Assembly: GCA_036504055.1 (NCBI GenBank) | Contig: DASXVU010000016.1 | Span: forward strand, 1-64,000 | Length of the DNA stretch: 64,000 bases | DNA from: Methanomassiliicoccales archaeon | Lineage (GTDB): Archaea > Thermoplasmatota > Thermoplasmata > Methanomassiliicoccales > UBA472 | Direction: 5' to 3' | Shown: positions 43,060 to 51,694 of the stretch, piece after piece | Position numbering within the stretch: the stretch's first letter is position 1 | How the letters are laid out: each line of letters begins with the position of its first letter | Translations under genes and position numbers: made by a program | Notes under the pieces: generated by a model | Databases searched by the model: none | The model's input: the letters and a program-made list of their open reading frames with translations, nothing else | What the model was told of the DNA's origin: nothing

Positions 43060-43841
43060 AATCCTAGCACCTCCGCCATGGTGTGGATCCTTCCGTCCTT
43101 CTTGGATACGACCCATCCGATGGCGGTGATGCATCCCTCAGCGAACGCTTCCCGGGAATGGGCCCGGTGGGTAAGCTCGATCCTTTCCCGGTTGCCCGCA
43201 AAGATCACGGTATGCTCTCCCACGACATCACCGGCACGTACCGCGTGTATGCCGATCTCCCGGCCTCTGGCCCCGACGACGCCTTGTCTACCATAGACGA
43301 ACTTGTCGACGTCGGTGGCCTTGGAGATGATCTCCGCTGCCTTCATGGCCGTTCCAGATGGAGCATCCTTCTTCTTGTCATGGTGCACCTCGATGATCTC
43401 CACCTCATAGCCCTCCAGTGATCTGGCCAGAACATCACAGGCCTTCCAGAACACATTGACACCGACAGAGAAGTTGGGTGATACCACTGCCGAAGTGCCT
43501 GACCGGCTCACCCTCTCCGAGAGATCGTTCAATGTTCCCTCACCGATACCGGTGGTGCCGACCACGCAGTTCACTCCCATGGCCGACGCAATGGCCAGGT
43601 TCCCCGGGGCCACCGCTGGATTTGTGACGTCGACAAACACATCGGTCTCCCGGAGGGCGGCCTCGAGGCCTTCTGGCCCGACAGCCTTGACCCCGGGGGC
43701 GATCTCTTTGCCAACGTGGCCGCCGCTGGCGGACACTATCGCCCCGACCAGGCGCATGTCCGAACGGGCCTGGACCAAAGAGCATACCATGGACCCGAGT
43801 TTACCGGTGGCTCCGGCCACGCACACACGAATCGTGTCCAT
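43056..43841 (-). CDS. dapB: 4-hydroxy-tetrahydrodipicolinate reductase
   Basis: NAD(P)H-dependent reduction in diaminopimelate synthesis. The 261-residue protein has VCVAGATGKLGSMVCSLV at the N-terminus, GTTGIGEGTLNDL, VVSPNFSVGVNVFWKACD and the substrate motif EIIEVHHDKKKDAPSGTA with catalytic His and Lys. ATG 43841 starts just after the dapA stop with GAGGTG overlapping the start context. The stop overlaps the lysC start (ATGA). Confidence 0.95.
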   Translation of the reverse strand: MDTIRVCVAGATGKLGSMVCSLVQARSDMRLVGAIVSASGGHVGKEIAPGVKAVGPEGLEAALRETDVFVDVTNPAVAPGNLAIASAMGVNCVVGTTGIGEGTLNDLSERVSRSGTSAVVSPNFSVGVNVFWKACDVLARSLEGYEVEIIEVHHDKKKDAPSGTAMKAAEIISKATDVDKFVYGRQGVVGARGREIGIHAVRAGDVVGEHTVIFAGNRERIELTHRAHSREAFAEGCITAIGWVVSKKDGRIHTMAEVLGL

Positions 43842-43845
43842 CACC

Positions 43846-44718
43846 TCATAGCAGTCCAAGGTCGGTCAGCGTCTTGCGCAGGACCTCCTGGTTATTTTGG
43901 TCCATCTCGCACAGCGGCAAGCGGAATATGCCTGACGGCCTCTTCATCATGCGTACCGCGGTCTTGACCGGGATCGGATTGCTGTCGATGAACAGGTTGG
44001 TGAACAGGGGCAGCAGCTTGAAATGGATGTCCCTGGCCTTGGAGTATTCTCCGGCCATTACATGGTGGGTCATATCGGATACGAGCTTCGGTGCCACGTT
44101 GGACGCTACCGATATCACTCCCTTCGCCCCCATGGCCATCATCGGGAACGTAAGGGAATCATCTCCGGATATCACGTCGAAAGATTTCGGGACCTCCGCC
44201 AATATCTGCATGATCTGGTTCAGGTTACCAGAGGCCTCCTTGATGCCCACGATGCCCGGTATGTCCGCCAGCTTCTTCACTGTCGTTGGGGCTATGTTCG
44301 AACCGGTACGGCCTGGAACATTGTATACGATGATCGGGATGTCCACCGCCTTCGCCACGGCCTCATAGTGCATGAATATGCCTCTCTGGGTGGGCTTGTT
44401 GTAGTAAGGCGATATCGACAGCACGGCATCGACACCGAGGTCTTTGGCCGCCTTCGTGAGATGTATCGCTTCATGGGTGGCGTTGCTCCCCGCTCCCGCG
44501 ATGACCTTGGCCCTCTTCACCTGGTCGACCACTATCTCGATCACCTTGACATGCTCCTTGTGCGTCAGGGTGGCCGATTCGCCGGTCGTTCCGCAGGGAA
44601 CGATGGCGTCCACGCCTCCTTCTTCCTGCAGTCTCACCAGTTCGCGCAGGCCTTCCTCGTCGACCTCTCCATTGTCCTTGAACGGTGTGATGATCGCCGT
44701 TGCAGTTCCTTTCAACAT
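43846..44718 (-). CDS. dapA: 4-hydroxy-tetrahydrodipicolinate synthase
   Basis: Condenses pyruvate with aspartate semialdehyde. The 290-residue TIM-barrel has the GTATAIITPFKDNGEVDE start, PCGTTGESATLTHKEH with the catalytic Thr pair, SPYYNKPTQRG, YNVPGRTGSNI and the Schiff-base Lys in VGIKEASGNL. ATG 44718 is preferred to the in-frame GTG at 44724 because GGAGG lies nine bases upstream. The preceding Lrp-family gene ends three bases before this start, so regulator and enzyme are co-translated. Confidence 0.94.
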   Translation of the reverse strand: MLKGTATAIITPFKDNGEVDEEGLRELVRLQEEGGVDAIVPCGTTGESATLTHKEHVKVIEIVVDQVKRAKVIAGAGSNATHEAIHLTKAAKDLGVDAVLSISPYYNKPTQRGIFMHYEAVAKAVDIPIIVYNVPGRTGSNIAPTTVKKLADIPGIVGIKEASGNLNQIMQILAEVPKSFDVISGDDSLTFPMMAMGAKGVISVASNVAPKLVSDMTHHVMAGEYSKARDIHFKLLPLFTNLFIDSNPIPVKTAVRMMKRPSGIFRLPLCEMDQNNQEVLRKTLTDLGLL

Positions 44719-44720
44719 TT

Positions 44721-45149
44721 TCACTCGCCTCCAAAGTGTTCTTTCAGGATCAGTCTGGTCCTTGTTGATTGTACGTTGTCGAAGCGGCGTATCCTTTCGA
44801 TGATCTCGTTAAGCTGGGGCGACGAGGTCACATCGATTATCGCTACGATGTCCTCCTCTCCCGTGACCTCGAATACCTCGGACACTCCTTCGAACTTCGC
44901 AATGTTTCCTGCGACTTCCGACGTGTTAACGTTCACATCGATCTTCACCTCGATCAGGGCCTTGACATTCTTGCTGCTCGTTTTGATGGTGAAGCTCTGG
45001 ATAACCCCTTCTTCGAAGAGCTTTTTCACCCGGCTGCGTATCGTTCCCTCTGATACGTTGAGCTCCGTGGCTATCTCCACGAAGGGCCTCCTGGAATCCT
45101 TTTTCAATATCTCTATGATCTTGTCGTCGAGATGATCGATCAAACGCAT
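44721..45149 (-). CDS. Lrp/AsnC-family regulator (LysM-like)
   Basis: A 142-residue feast/famine regulator. The N-terminal helix-turn-helix (HLDDKIIEILKKDSRRPFVEIATELNVSEGTIRSRVKKL, about 5-45 in pieces) is followed by an Lrp-type ligand-binding domain with the GEEDIVAIIDV strand. It heads the lysine operon dapA-dapB-lysC-lysA-dapF-dapL. In Sulfolobus, LysM regulates lysine genes; by position this is probably a lysine-responsive regulator of its own operon. ATG 45149 is preferred to a TTG at 45173. The AT-rich upstream region (45174-45264) holds possible promoters such as CTTTTATGTG and a near-dyad CAATACGAAATC/GATTG. Confidence 0.87.
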   Translation of the reverse strand: MRLIDHLDDKIIEILKKDSRRPFVEIATELNVSEGTIRSRVKKLFEEGVIQSFTIKTSSKNVKALIEVKIDVNVNTSEVAGNIAKFEGVSEVFEVTGEEDIVAIIDVTSSPQLNEIIERIRRFDNVQSTRTRLILKEHFGGE

Positions 45150-45264
45150 CCCTTCTTCGATTTGTCGCAACAATCTTAATTGATTTCGTATTGCATCTCA
45201 CATAAAAGTTAGGATACTATTTTAATTCTTCCGAAAGTCATGGATTCCCGCGTATTGGTCGATA

Positions 45265-45738
45265 CTATTTCAACTTGAGCTGTTCCACGAATTGCAGCCA
45301 TCTCCTTTCGTCCCTGACCTTCGCCATCAGAGCGGTCTTCTGATACACCGCTAGGTCTCCATGAGAATTCCTGAGCTCGTCCACTCCCCTCAGAAGGCCG
45401 CAAATCTCGTCCAGCAGTCGATATGCATTTGCTTTGGTCACTTCATGGTCGCTCAACTGTTTCTCCAGATCTCGCGCCTTCTTCTCAAGTAGGTCCGCCA
45501 GGTCCTTGGCGCCTTGGATATCCTCGGGCGTTGGTTTCTCCTTGGATATGAATTGAAAGATCACATCCCTCAGGTCGATCTGTCTACCCTCGACGATCTC
45601 ATGTTGGGGGACCAGTTTGCCCACCCAGAAGAGCAGTGAATGGATCCGGGAGATGATGGCCCTCCTTTCGCTTTCAGTAAGATGTTCTGAACCGTTCCCA
45701 TCTCCATCGCCTTTGGCCATATCAATGACGTATTGCAT
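45265..45738 (-). CDS. Uncharacterised archaeal protein (DUF5788-like)
   Basis: A 157-residue, largely helical and charged protein. The segment ERRAIISRIHSLLFWVGKLVP followed by DLRDVIFQFI and a long helix of coiled-coil type (LADLLEKKARDLEKQLSD) resembles a family of archaeal proteins that I recall as DUF5788; treat that match as tentative. No enzyme motif or membrane segment is seen. Function unknown. It is separate from the lysine operon and lies 3' to 3' relative to nothing nearby, just downstream of the panE region on the same strand. Confidence 0.6.
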   Translation of the reverse strand: MQYVIDMAKGDGDGNGSEHLTESERRAIISRIHSLLFWVGKLVPQHEIVEGRQIDLRDVIFQFISKEKPTPEDIQGAKDLADLLEKKARDLEKQLSDHEVTKANAYRLLDEICGLLRGVDELRNSHGDLAVYQKTALMAKVRDERRWLQFVEQLKLK

Positions 45739-45769
45739 CTTTCCGGGTTAATAACCATTCGGACAGTCT

Positions 45770-46660
45770 CTAAGGTGAGAGTGCAGACACCAGACGGACC
45801 AGCATCGTGTTGACCTGAAGATCGAGGCCGGTCAGGGCTCCTTCTCGGACGATCTCCCCGTTGATGTGATCGATCTCTGTCCTCTTGCCTCTTTCCACAT
45901 CCTGGAGCATGCTGGAACGGTTCCCGGCCGTTGCCCGCACTACCTTTTCCACATCCGAGAACGTCATATCCTCGGGCCCAAGCTGGCCAGCGGTCACTCC
46001 GGTGTTGAAAGACTCCTTAAAACAGATCCTTGCCAGGTGATTGATCTCCGTGTCGTCCACGAGGATGGCGTTCCGCTTCCTGGTGAGGGCGGTGATGGGA
46101 TTGATGCAGGAGCTGATGACTCCTTTTTTCCAGACGTCCGGTCGGATGTCGGCGGATCGGCGGTACGGAATTCCGGTGCAGCGTAACGACTCCATCGCCT
46201 CTGAGACCGGGTCATCGGGATCTTCTGGATTCCCTATGGCGATCTCCCCCAGGCCGGTCAGCCTGACATGTCCCGGTCCTATATAATCGGCACCCAGGCT
46301 GGCTATTCCTACCGATGCTCCAGGCCGCAGTTCCTTCACATCCCTCAATATGGTCAGTCCGTTCTGGATGATGAGAAGGGATGTGTCTGGACCCATAAGG
46401 CCGGCGATCGCACGCAAAGCGATTCTGGTATCGTAGGCCTTCACCGTGACAATGATCAGGTCCTGGACCGGCAGTCCGTCGACTCGCACCTCTGCCTTAG
46501 GGAACGCCTTCTTCTCCACCAATCCATCCAACCATAGGCCGTCCGCATTGATCTCCCGGGCATGGTCATCGCGGCAGACCATGGTCACAGTGTGGCTTTC
46601 AGCCATCATCCCTCCGAGCACGCTTCCGAGCGCCCCCGCCCCGAATATGGTGATCTGCAT
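45770..46660 (-). CDS. panE: 2-dehydropantoate 2-reductase (ketopantoate reductase)
   Basis: NADPH-dependent reduction of ketopantoate to pantoate for coenzyme A synthesis. The 296-residue protein has the Rossmann motif ITIFGAGALGSVLGG, the VKAYDT and IIQNGL segments, and the catalytic-domain motif RPDVWKKGVISSCINPITAL with the conserved Lys and Asn. The MQITIF start at 46660 has GGAGGG upstream, and the upstream ATG (46663) is also possible. The start overlaps the stop of the Ogt-EndoV gene, so they are co-transcribed even though their roles differ. Confidence 0.9.
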   Translation of the reverse strand: MQITIFGAGALGSVLGGMMAESHTVTMVCRDDHAREINADGLWLDGLVEKKAFPKAEVRVDGLPVQDLIIVTVKAYDTRIALRAIAGLMGPDTSLLIIQNGLTILRDVKELRPGASVGIASLGADYIGPGHVRLTGLGEIAIGNPEDPDDPVSEAMESLRCTGIPYRRSADIRPDVWKKGVISSCINPITALTRKRNAILVDDTEINHLARICFKESFNTGVTAGQLGPEDMTFSDVEKVVRATAGNRSSMLQDVERGKRTEIDHINGEIVREGALTGLDLQVNTMLVRLVSALSP

Positions 46661-47667
46661 CATCCCTCCATCGCCATTGAGGTCCTGCGCTGTTCCTTCG
46701 ATAGCCGGTCCGCGATACCCAACGGATCCCTGGCCCGGTCCTTTGTAGCCTTGCGGACCAAATCCACCGCGGTCTCGAGGGAGACCCGATGACCCACCGA
46801 GATGTAAAGGGGATGTCGGTGCGGCAAGGTCAGCCTGATTCCCAGGACCTCTCCCTCGAGCAGTATGGGCGACTCTTCTGAACCGTTCTCCTCGACCTTC
46901 CCCACGAGGAGGCTCTTGGCCACTCCAACCGTGGGAACGTCCATACAGACACCGAGATGACAAGCGATCCCAAACCTCCGCGGATGCAGCATTCCCTGTC
47001 CGTCGATGAAATGGATCATTCCTTGCATGGTCCTGTCGATCAAACGCGAAAGGATGGGCAGCTCCCGGTAGGTAAGGTAGGTCGGTACGTACGGGAACAG
47101 GACCTTTGCCTTTTCCAGGCCGCTGCCCACTATCTCCCCGGTCGAAGCGTCTTGGATGACCTTGACCGCATACCCATCGTTGCCTCGATAAGCAACATCC
47201 AATCCTGCGAAGGCGTTAGGCTCGGCGAAGTCATCCTCCCTCACCACCTTCGGGCTCAGTTCCTCCTGCCTCAGCCGCATCTTGGTCAGCAGAGGTTCGA
47301 TGTCAAAATCCAGAAAAAGGCGATCTTTGAGATCGACCACTTGACCCTCATTGATATCGATCCCTTCTTCACGCAGCAAGGACTCCTTCCTTTCCCTTCC
47401 GCATCCTTTGCCTGCATACCAGCCCACCTTCCCATCGTTGTAGACGATCCGGTGGCAGGGCACTACGATGGGGGTCGGGTTCCCGGAGAGGATCATGCCG
47501 ACCGCCCTTGCCGCTCTGATGTCCCCCAGCGCCCGGGCAATTGCTCCATAGGTCGAGACCATCCCTCTGGGGATCTGGGTGGTGGCCTGATAGACCAGTT
47601 GGGCCATATCATGGTCCTCAAGATCGAATGCGACAGAAACGCTCGGCCCAGAAGTGATCTCCGCCAT
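46660..47667 (-). CDS. O6-alkylguanine-DNA alkyltransferase / endonuclease V fusion
   Basis: A two-domain DNA repair protein of 335 residues. Residues 20-100 are an Ogt/MGMT DNA-binding domain with the alkyl-accepting Cys71 in VPCHRIVYNDGKVGWYAG. Residues 140-335 are endonuclease V, which cuts near deoxyinosine, with catalytic candidates Asp157 (FAGLDVAY), Glu202 (LTYRELP) and Asp222 (DGQGMLHPRRFG). The N-terminal ribonuclease-like domain of longer Ogt proteins is missing. A fusion of the same order has been characterised from Ferroplasma acidarmanus. The ATG at 47667 is chosen; longer frames add more than 80 residues with no domain match. The stop overlaps panE. Confidence 0.92.
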   Translation of the reverse strand: MAEITSGPSVSVAFDLEDHDMAQLVYQATTQIPRGMVSTYGAIARALGDIRAARAVGMILSGNPTPIVVPCHRIVYNDGKVGWYAGKGCGRERKESLLREEGIDINEGQVVDLKDRLFLDFDIEPLLTKMRLRQEELSPKVVREDDFAEPNAFAGLDVAYRGNDGYAVKVIQDASTGEIVGSGLEKAKVLFPYVPTYLTYRELPILSRLIDRTMQGMIHFIDGQGMLHPRRFGIACHLGVCMDVPTVGVAKSLLVGKVEENGSEESPILLEGEVLGIRLTLPHRHPLYISVGHRVSLETAVDLVRKATKDRARDPLGIADRLSKEQRRTSMAMEG

Positions 47668-47836
47668 GATAATGCAATGGACGGTCCCGGTATTAGGGAT
47701 TTGGATGGGCTTCCGGAGAGCACATTGTAAGATGAATCTAATATATCGCATGAATTCGGACGTGATGACCATTCCCACACCATGAACGGTCGGAGCGGCT
47801 CTCCCGCAGCAACTTTTGCGGGAACTCGAAAAGGGA

Positions 47837-48340
47837 TCACTCTGCCTTGTTTCCGTACGAGTCCCAGAAAACAAGATCGTCCATCGCCTTGCGGGATCGA
47901 GCCTCGGGAGATTCATTGGGATATCCTAGGGCCAGACAAACCGTTATCACCTTGTCCTTAGGCACTTCCAGATAGGCTGCCAGCTTTTCCGGGTCGAATG
48001 CCCCCACCCAGCAGGTCCCTAGTCCATGCTCCAATGCGGCCAATGTAATATGGTCCATTGCGATGGATAGGTCCACCCTGTTCCATTTCTGCTGTGGATC
48101 ATCGACACCGGCTATGAAGACTGAGGCTTCCCCAACGAACTGCTGGTTCTTGCACAATGGGACCAATCCCTTCTTTTTCTCCGGGTCGGTGACCACAATG
48201 AGCTGGAACGGCTGCCGGTTCGCTCCGGAAGGGGCCAGCCGTGCCGCTTCAAGGACCCGGAGCAGAACGTCCTGGGGTATCTCTTTCGCTTGGTACTTTC
48301 TGATGCTCCTTCTGTTCTCGATCGTCTCCATAGCGCCCAT
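47837..48340 (-). CDS. Nitroreductase-family flavoprotein
   Basis: A 167-residue FMN-binding oxidoreductase. The N-terminal ENRRSIRKYQAKEIP binds FMN phosphate, APSGANRQPFQLIVV is the family signature, and LAALEHGLGTCWVGAF and VCLALGYP are the C-terminal FMN motifs. The family reduces nitro, quinone or related compounds with NAD(P)H, or acts in flavin and iodotyrosine metabolism; the substrate is not evident. It is upstream of the Ogt-EndoV gene on the same strand with a 169-base gap holding no gene. Confidence 0.88.
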   Translation of the reverse strand: MGAMETIENRRSIRKYQAKEIPQDVLLRVLEAARLAPSGANRQPFQLIVVTDPEKKKGLVPLCKNQQFVGEASVFIAGVDDPQQKWNRVDLSIAMDHITLAALEHGLGTCWVGAFDPEKLAAYLEVPKDKVITVCLALGYPNESPEARSRKAMDDLVFWDSYGNKAE

Positions 48341-48433
48341 GATAACACTCTCGGTATACTCGCAATCGTAGCTTCCAACTTAAGCCATTTCCGGCTGGAA
48401 CCGGGAATGGAGTGAGGTTCCAGAACCCCAAGA

Positions 48434-50002
48434 TCACTCTTTCTTGGCCGCCTCGTTCGCCTCGTGGAGCCAGACCACGGACTGCGGGAACGGGATCTCT
48501 ATCCCGGCCTTGTTGAACTCCCTCAGGATCGCCTCGCGATAGTCCGAGCCGACCTTGAACTGGTTCTTGACATCGTCCACCCAGAGGAATATCTTGAACA
48601 ACAGGTCTGAAGCCTCGAAATCGCTGAAGCGGACCACGGTCTTGTGGCCTTCGGTGTTAAGGACGTTCGGGTGCTTCGCTGCTTCCTCGAGCAGGATCCT
48701 CTTTACCTGCTCCACGTCCGATCCATAGCCCACACCGACCTTTACCGTGACGATCAGTTTGCGGTCCGGCTCTACCATGTTGACGATCTTGTTGTTGGCT
48801 ATCTGGTCATTGGGTATGATGACCTCTTCATGGGTGAAGGTGTTGTAGAGAACGGTCGATCTCATCCCTATCCGGGTGACCTCGCAGATGTCACCGCCCT
48901 CGATCTCCAGCAGATCCCCGATCTTGAACGGACGGTCGACCAGCATCTGCAGCCCAGCGAAGAAGTTGGCCAAAGTGGACTGGGCCGCGAAACCGATGAC
49001 TATACCGAGGAATCCTACCCCTGCCAGCAGGACCGTCACATCATAGCCGAACATGTTGAAGATGGCGATGAGCGCGAGGACCGGTATCAGGACCTGCCCT
49101 AGCTTCTCCATCACCGGGACTATGACGTCGTCTATCTCGGTGTCTGTCTTCTTGGAGAATTCCTTGGCATAGTATAGAACGACCTCGTCAAATATCTTAT
49201 AGGCCACGTACGCGACCAGGAGGATGATTATGAGGCCATAGGCCGTCTCTATCATCTTCACGTAGTTTCTCGGGAGGTTGAGGATCTCCAGTGAGTTGAT
49301 GACTATTCCGTAAGTAACGATAAAGACGAATACCGGGTATCTCAGGATCCTAAGCAATATATCGTCCAGATCGGTCTCGGTCTTGCGGGTGGCGAAGTGT
49401 ATGAGCGGGTCCACCACGAACATGACCACCAGGGCGATGGCTATCCATCCCAGCAATGTTACCACAAAGGCCCCGTAGTTGGATTCGAATGGGGAAGGCA
49501 GATTGTTCTGCCACACACCGAATATCTTGTTCTGGCCGGCCTTGGCTCCATAGGTGGAATCGATGTGCAGCGACACCTGCTTCGTGATGGTGATGTTCTG
49601 GCTCGGATCGTTCATCTGCGTGAACGCGAACACTACATGAAAGGTCATATCGGTGGTGACCAGGTCCGGGTTGGGGATAAGGGTCAATTTCACAGTCGGC
49701 GCTTCCCCCGGGTTGATGGCAGTGAAGTTCTGCTCGAACGTCGGAGTGATATCATCGGTGTTAAGGCCGGTTACGTTAACCTTGAGCAAGAAGGGGGAAC
49801 TGTCGTTATTGTAGACGAGCCACTCGAAAGTGGCATGGTCTGCTGCGTCGATGCTGCGGTTGTAGTTCTTCTCGTCGACATTGAAAACGCTTACTCCGCT
49901 GGCCTGCACGGTCGGCGCGACCGACGCAAGCACCAGCAGCATGATGAAAGGCACGGCCATAAGCCAGACCATTCTTTTGCTGTTTCCCTCAGATTTCCTC
50001 AT
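48434..50002 (-). CDS. MscS-family mechanosensitive channel with an extracytoplasmic N-terminal domain
   Basis: About 522 residues. An N-terminal signal anchor (MVWLMAVPFIMLLVLASVAP) is followed by about 150 residues of beta-rich extracytoplasmic domain (DHATFEWLVYNNDSSPFLLK..., NPGEAPTVKLTL), then membrane segments near 180, 220, 260 and 300, and the MscS pore helix GVGFLGIVIGFAAQSTLANFFAGL with the following DRPFKIGDLLEIEG beta domain. The extracytoplasmic part is of the NEW3/CARDB-like type often found on surface proteins. It releases solutes under osmotic shock. The start at 50002 fits the signal; upstream frames add a weak extension. A TATA-like TTTTTAATATTG is at 50048-50060 (minus strand). 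Confidence 0.85.
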   Translation of the reverse strand: MRKSEGNSKRMVWLMAVPFIMLLVLASVAPTVQASGVSVFNVDEKNYNRSIDAADHATFEWLVYNNDSSPFLLKVNVTGLNTDDITPTFEQNFTAINPGEAPTVKLTLIPNPDLVTTDMTFHVVFAFTQMNDPSQNITITKQVSLHIDSTYGAKAGQNKIFGVWQNNLPSPFESNYGAFVVTLLGWIAIALVVMFVVDPLIHFATRKTETDLDDILLRILRYPVFVFIVTYGIVINSLEILNLPRNYVKMIETAYGLIIILLVAYVAYKIFDEVVLYYAKEFSKKTDTEIDDVIVPVMEKLGQVLIPVLALIAIFNMFGYDVTVLLAGVGFLGIVIGFAAQSTLANFFAGLQMLVDRPFKIGDLLEIEGGDICEVTRIGMRSTVLYNTFTHEEVIIPNDQIANNKIVNMVEPDRKLIVTVKVGVGYGSDVEQVKRILLEEAAKHPNVLNTEGHKTVVRFSDFEASDLLFKIFLWVDDVKNQFKVGSDYREAILREFNKAGIEIPFPQSVVWLHEANEAAKKE

Positions 50003-50146
50003 GATCCCGGCATCCCTTACCAAATGGAACATAGAGGCATCGTTTGACAATATTAAAAACTTCAGACTGACTCCAGTTGCTTGAATTATACCAGGCGATA
50101 TCAGGACAACAAAGGTATATAATCGAAAATTCTTTGAGCAGGACGC

Positions 50147-51034
50147 ATGGATTGGCTTCCCCTTGTCAGGCTCGGCGTGGCCTTGGCCATCGCCTGCATC
50201 GCCTCGATCTCCGATTGGAGAAAGAGGGAGGTCTCGGACCTTCATTGGGTCGCGATGGGATTGGCCGGTCTGGCATTGTTGGCGGTACAGATCATCCAGG
50301 ACAATGTGGACCTTACCTACCTGCTTTTCCTGTTACCCATGGCGTGGTTCTTCTTCGATATGCTCATAGAACGACGGGGCATGTTCGAGGACGGCATCAA
50401 TCCGCTGCCGATAGCCCTCTATCTGGGAAGCTTTGCCATAATCGCCTATCTGCTCTCGGTCTTCTGGAGCGATGGCTACATGTGGCAATTGTTGGTCATC
50501 CCCATAATGTTCGTGCTCTTCTTCTTCCTGTACCAGTTCAATGTCATCAAGGGAGGGGCGGACGCGAAGGCCTTGATCGCCATCGCGATGCTGGTCCCCC
50601 GTTATCCGATCATTGGTCCCTTCCCCCTGATCCACGTCACCATGGACGCCACCCAATACATCATGCCGTTCGCCATACTGGTGCTTTTCAATGCCGCGGT
50701 CCTGACCCTGACGGTCCCGGTGGTCATGTTCTTCCTCAACCTGTACAGACGTGACCTGCGGTTCCCGACCATGTTCTTCGGTTACATGATGGACCTTCCC
50801 CAGGCCAGGGAGAAATTCGTCTGGCCCATGGAGTACATCAAGGACGGGGAGCTTAAGATATCCTTTTTCGTCAGGCCCGACGAAGCGGTAGAGGATCAGA
50901 TCAACCAGCTGGAGGCGGCAGGAATGACCCGGATATGGGTGACCCCCAAGATCCCGTTCCTGATCCCCATCACGGTGTCGCTGTTGTTCTCCACCATCGT
51001 CGGAAACATCATCTTCTTTCTGGTAGCAAGATGA
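50147..51034 (+). CDS. Archaeal prepilin/prearchaellin peptidase (A24 family)
   Basis: A 295-residue integral membrane aspartic peptidase that cuts class III signal peptides of archaellins or pilins. Hydrophobic segments fill most of the first 190 residues. The catalytic Asp pair is predicted at Asp23 (SISDWRKREVSD) and Asp139 (KGGADAKALIAI), the archaeal form of the family motifs. A further C-terminal soluble domain and final membrane helix follow (GELKISFFVRPDE, then IPITVSLLFSTIVGNIIFFL). A strong TATA-like GGTATATAATCG at 50114-50125 suggests an almost leaderless mRNA. No pilin genes are nearby. The 3' end overlaps the convergent glycosylase gene by 26 bases. Confidence 0.85.
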   Translation: MDWLPLVRLGVALAIACIASISDWRKREVSDLHWVAMGLAGLALLAVQIIQDNVDLTYLLFLLPMAWFFFDMLIERRGMFEDGINPLPIALYLGSFAIIAYLLSVFWSDGYMWQLLVIPIMFVLFFFLYQFNVIKGGADAKALIAIAMLVPRYPIIGPFPLIHVTMDATQYIMPFAILVLFNAAVLTLTVPVVMFFLNLYRRDLRFPTMFFGYMMDLPQAREKFVWPMEYIKDGELKISFFVRPDEAVEDQINQLEAAGMTRIWVTPKIPFLIPITVSLLFSTIVGNIIFFLVAR

Positions 51035-51665
51035 ACACGCACTCCAGTGCCATAGGGCATTCGGCGCATAACGGGACCGAACGGCACACCTCCTTGGAAT
51101 GCTGGACCATCAGGGCATAGAGGTCACGGTACTCGTTTGGGCCCCCTGTCAGCGTCCTCTCTACGAACGATTGCACATCATCGTAGTCATCGGAACCAAG
51201 AACCCCTATTCTTTTCAGTATCCTGCGAGAGTATGCCGCGGCTACGAACTTCCCCCTCCCCGCCCCGAACACCATTATGGAATCGGCTGTTTCCTTTCCT
51301 ATCCCTTCCAATGAAAGGAGTTCTCTTCTCACTGAATCAGTCGGTCCGCATAGCAACCGCATTGGGTCCGATCCATACCTCTCCACCAGGTAAGAGGCCA
51401 GGGCCTTGATCCTTCTGGCCTTCTGCCGGTAGAAACCGGCCGGTCTGACGATGGATTCTAAGACCGGGGTCTCGACCGAGGCCATGCGATCTATTTCCAA
51501 GAGGCCTTCCTCCCGGAGCCGGTCCAGAACCTTTGCCACGCTCTCCCAGGTGGTCTGTTGGGTCAGGATCGCCCCGACCATTACTTCGAACGGGGATTCC
51601 GAAGGCCACCAGTCCTTTACGTCATAGTTGATTCGCAACAGGTGCAGAAGTCTGTCGAGGTCCAT
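51009..51665 (-). CDS. Endonuclease III-like HhH-GPD glycosylase with altered active site
   Basis: A 218-residue protein of the HhH-GPD superfamily with a C-terminal [4Fe-4S] motif CRSVPLCAECPMALEC (about 195-210). It has EVMVGAILTQQTTWESV at the N-terminus and the helix-hairpin-helix LSLEGIGKETADSI (about 118-130), which lacks the catalytic Lys of bifunctional endonuclease III. In related monofunctional glycosylases the next strand reads about FVVDAY with the catalytic Asp; here it is FVAAAYSRRIL (about 140-150), so that Asp appears replaced by Ala143. The DNA codons are GCC GCG GCA, not a simple base error. It may be inactive or altered in chemistry. Convergent with the peptidase gene. Confidence 0.82.
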   Translation of the reverse strand: MDLDRLLHLLRINYDVKDWWPSESPFEVMVGAILTQQTTWESVAKVLDRLREEGLLEIDRMASVETPVLESIVRPAGFYRQKARRIKALASYLVERYGSDPMRLLCGPTDSVRRELLSLEGIGKETADSIMVFGAGRGKFVAAAYSRRILKRIGVLGSDDYDDVQSFVERTLTGGPNEYRDLYALMVQHSKEVCRSVPLCAECPMALECVFILLPERR

Positions 51666-51694
51666 CGGGCATCATACGATTCGAAGCGCTTCCA

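Noticed and set aside
44023-45135. Plus-strand open frame of 370 codons across dapA and the Lrp gene
   Set aside because: Antisense to two recognised genes; no start context or protein motif of its own.
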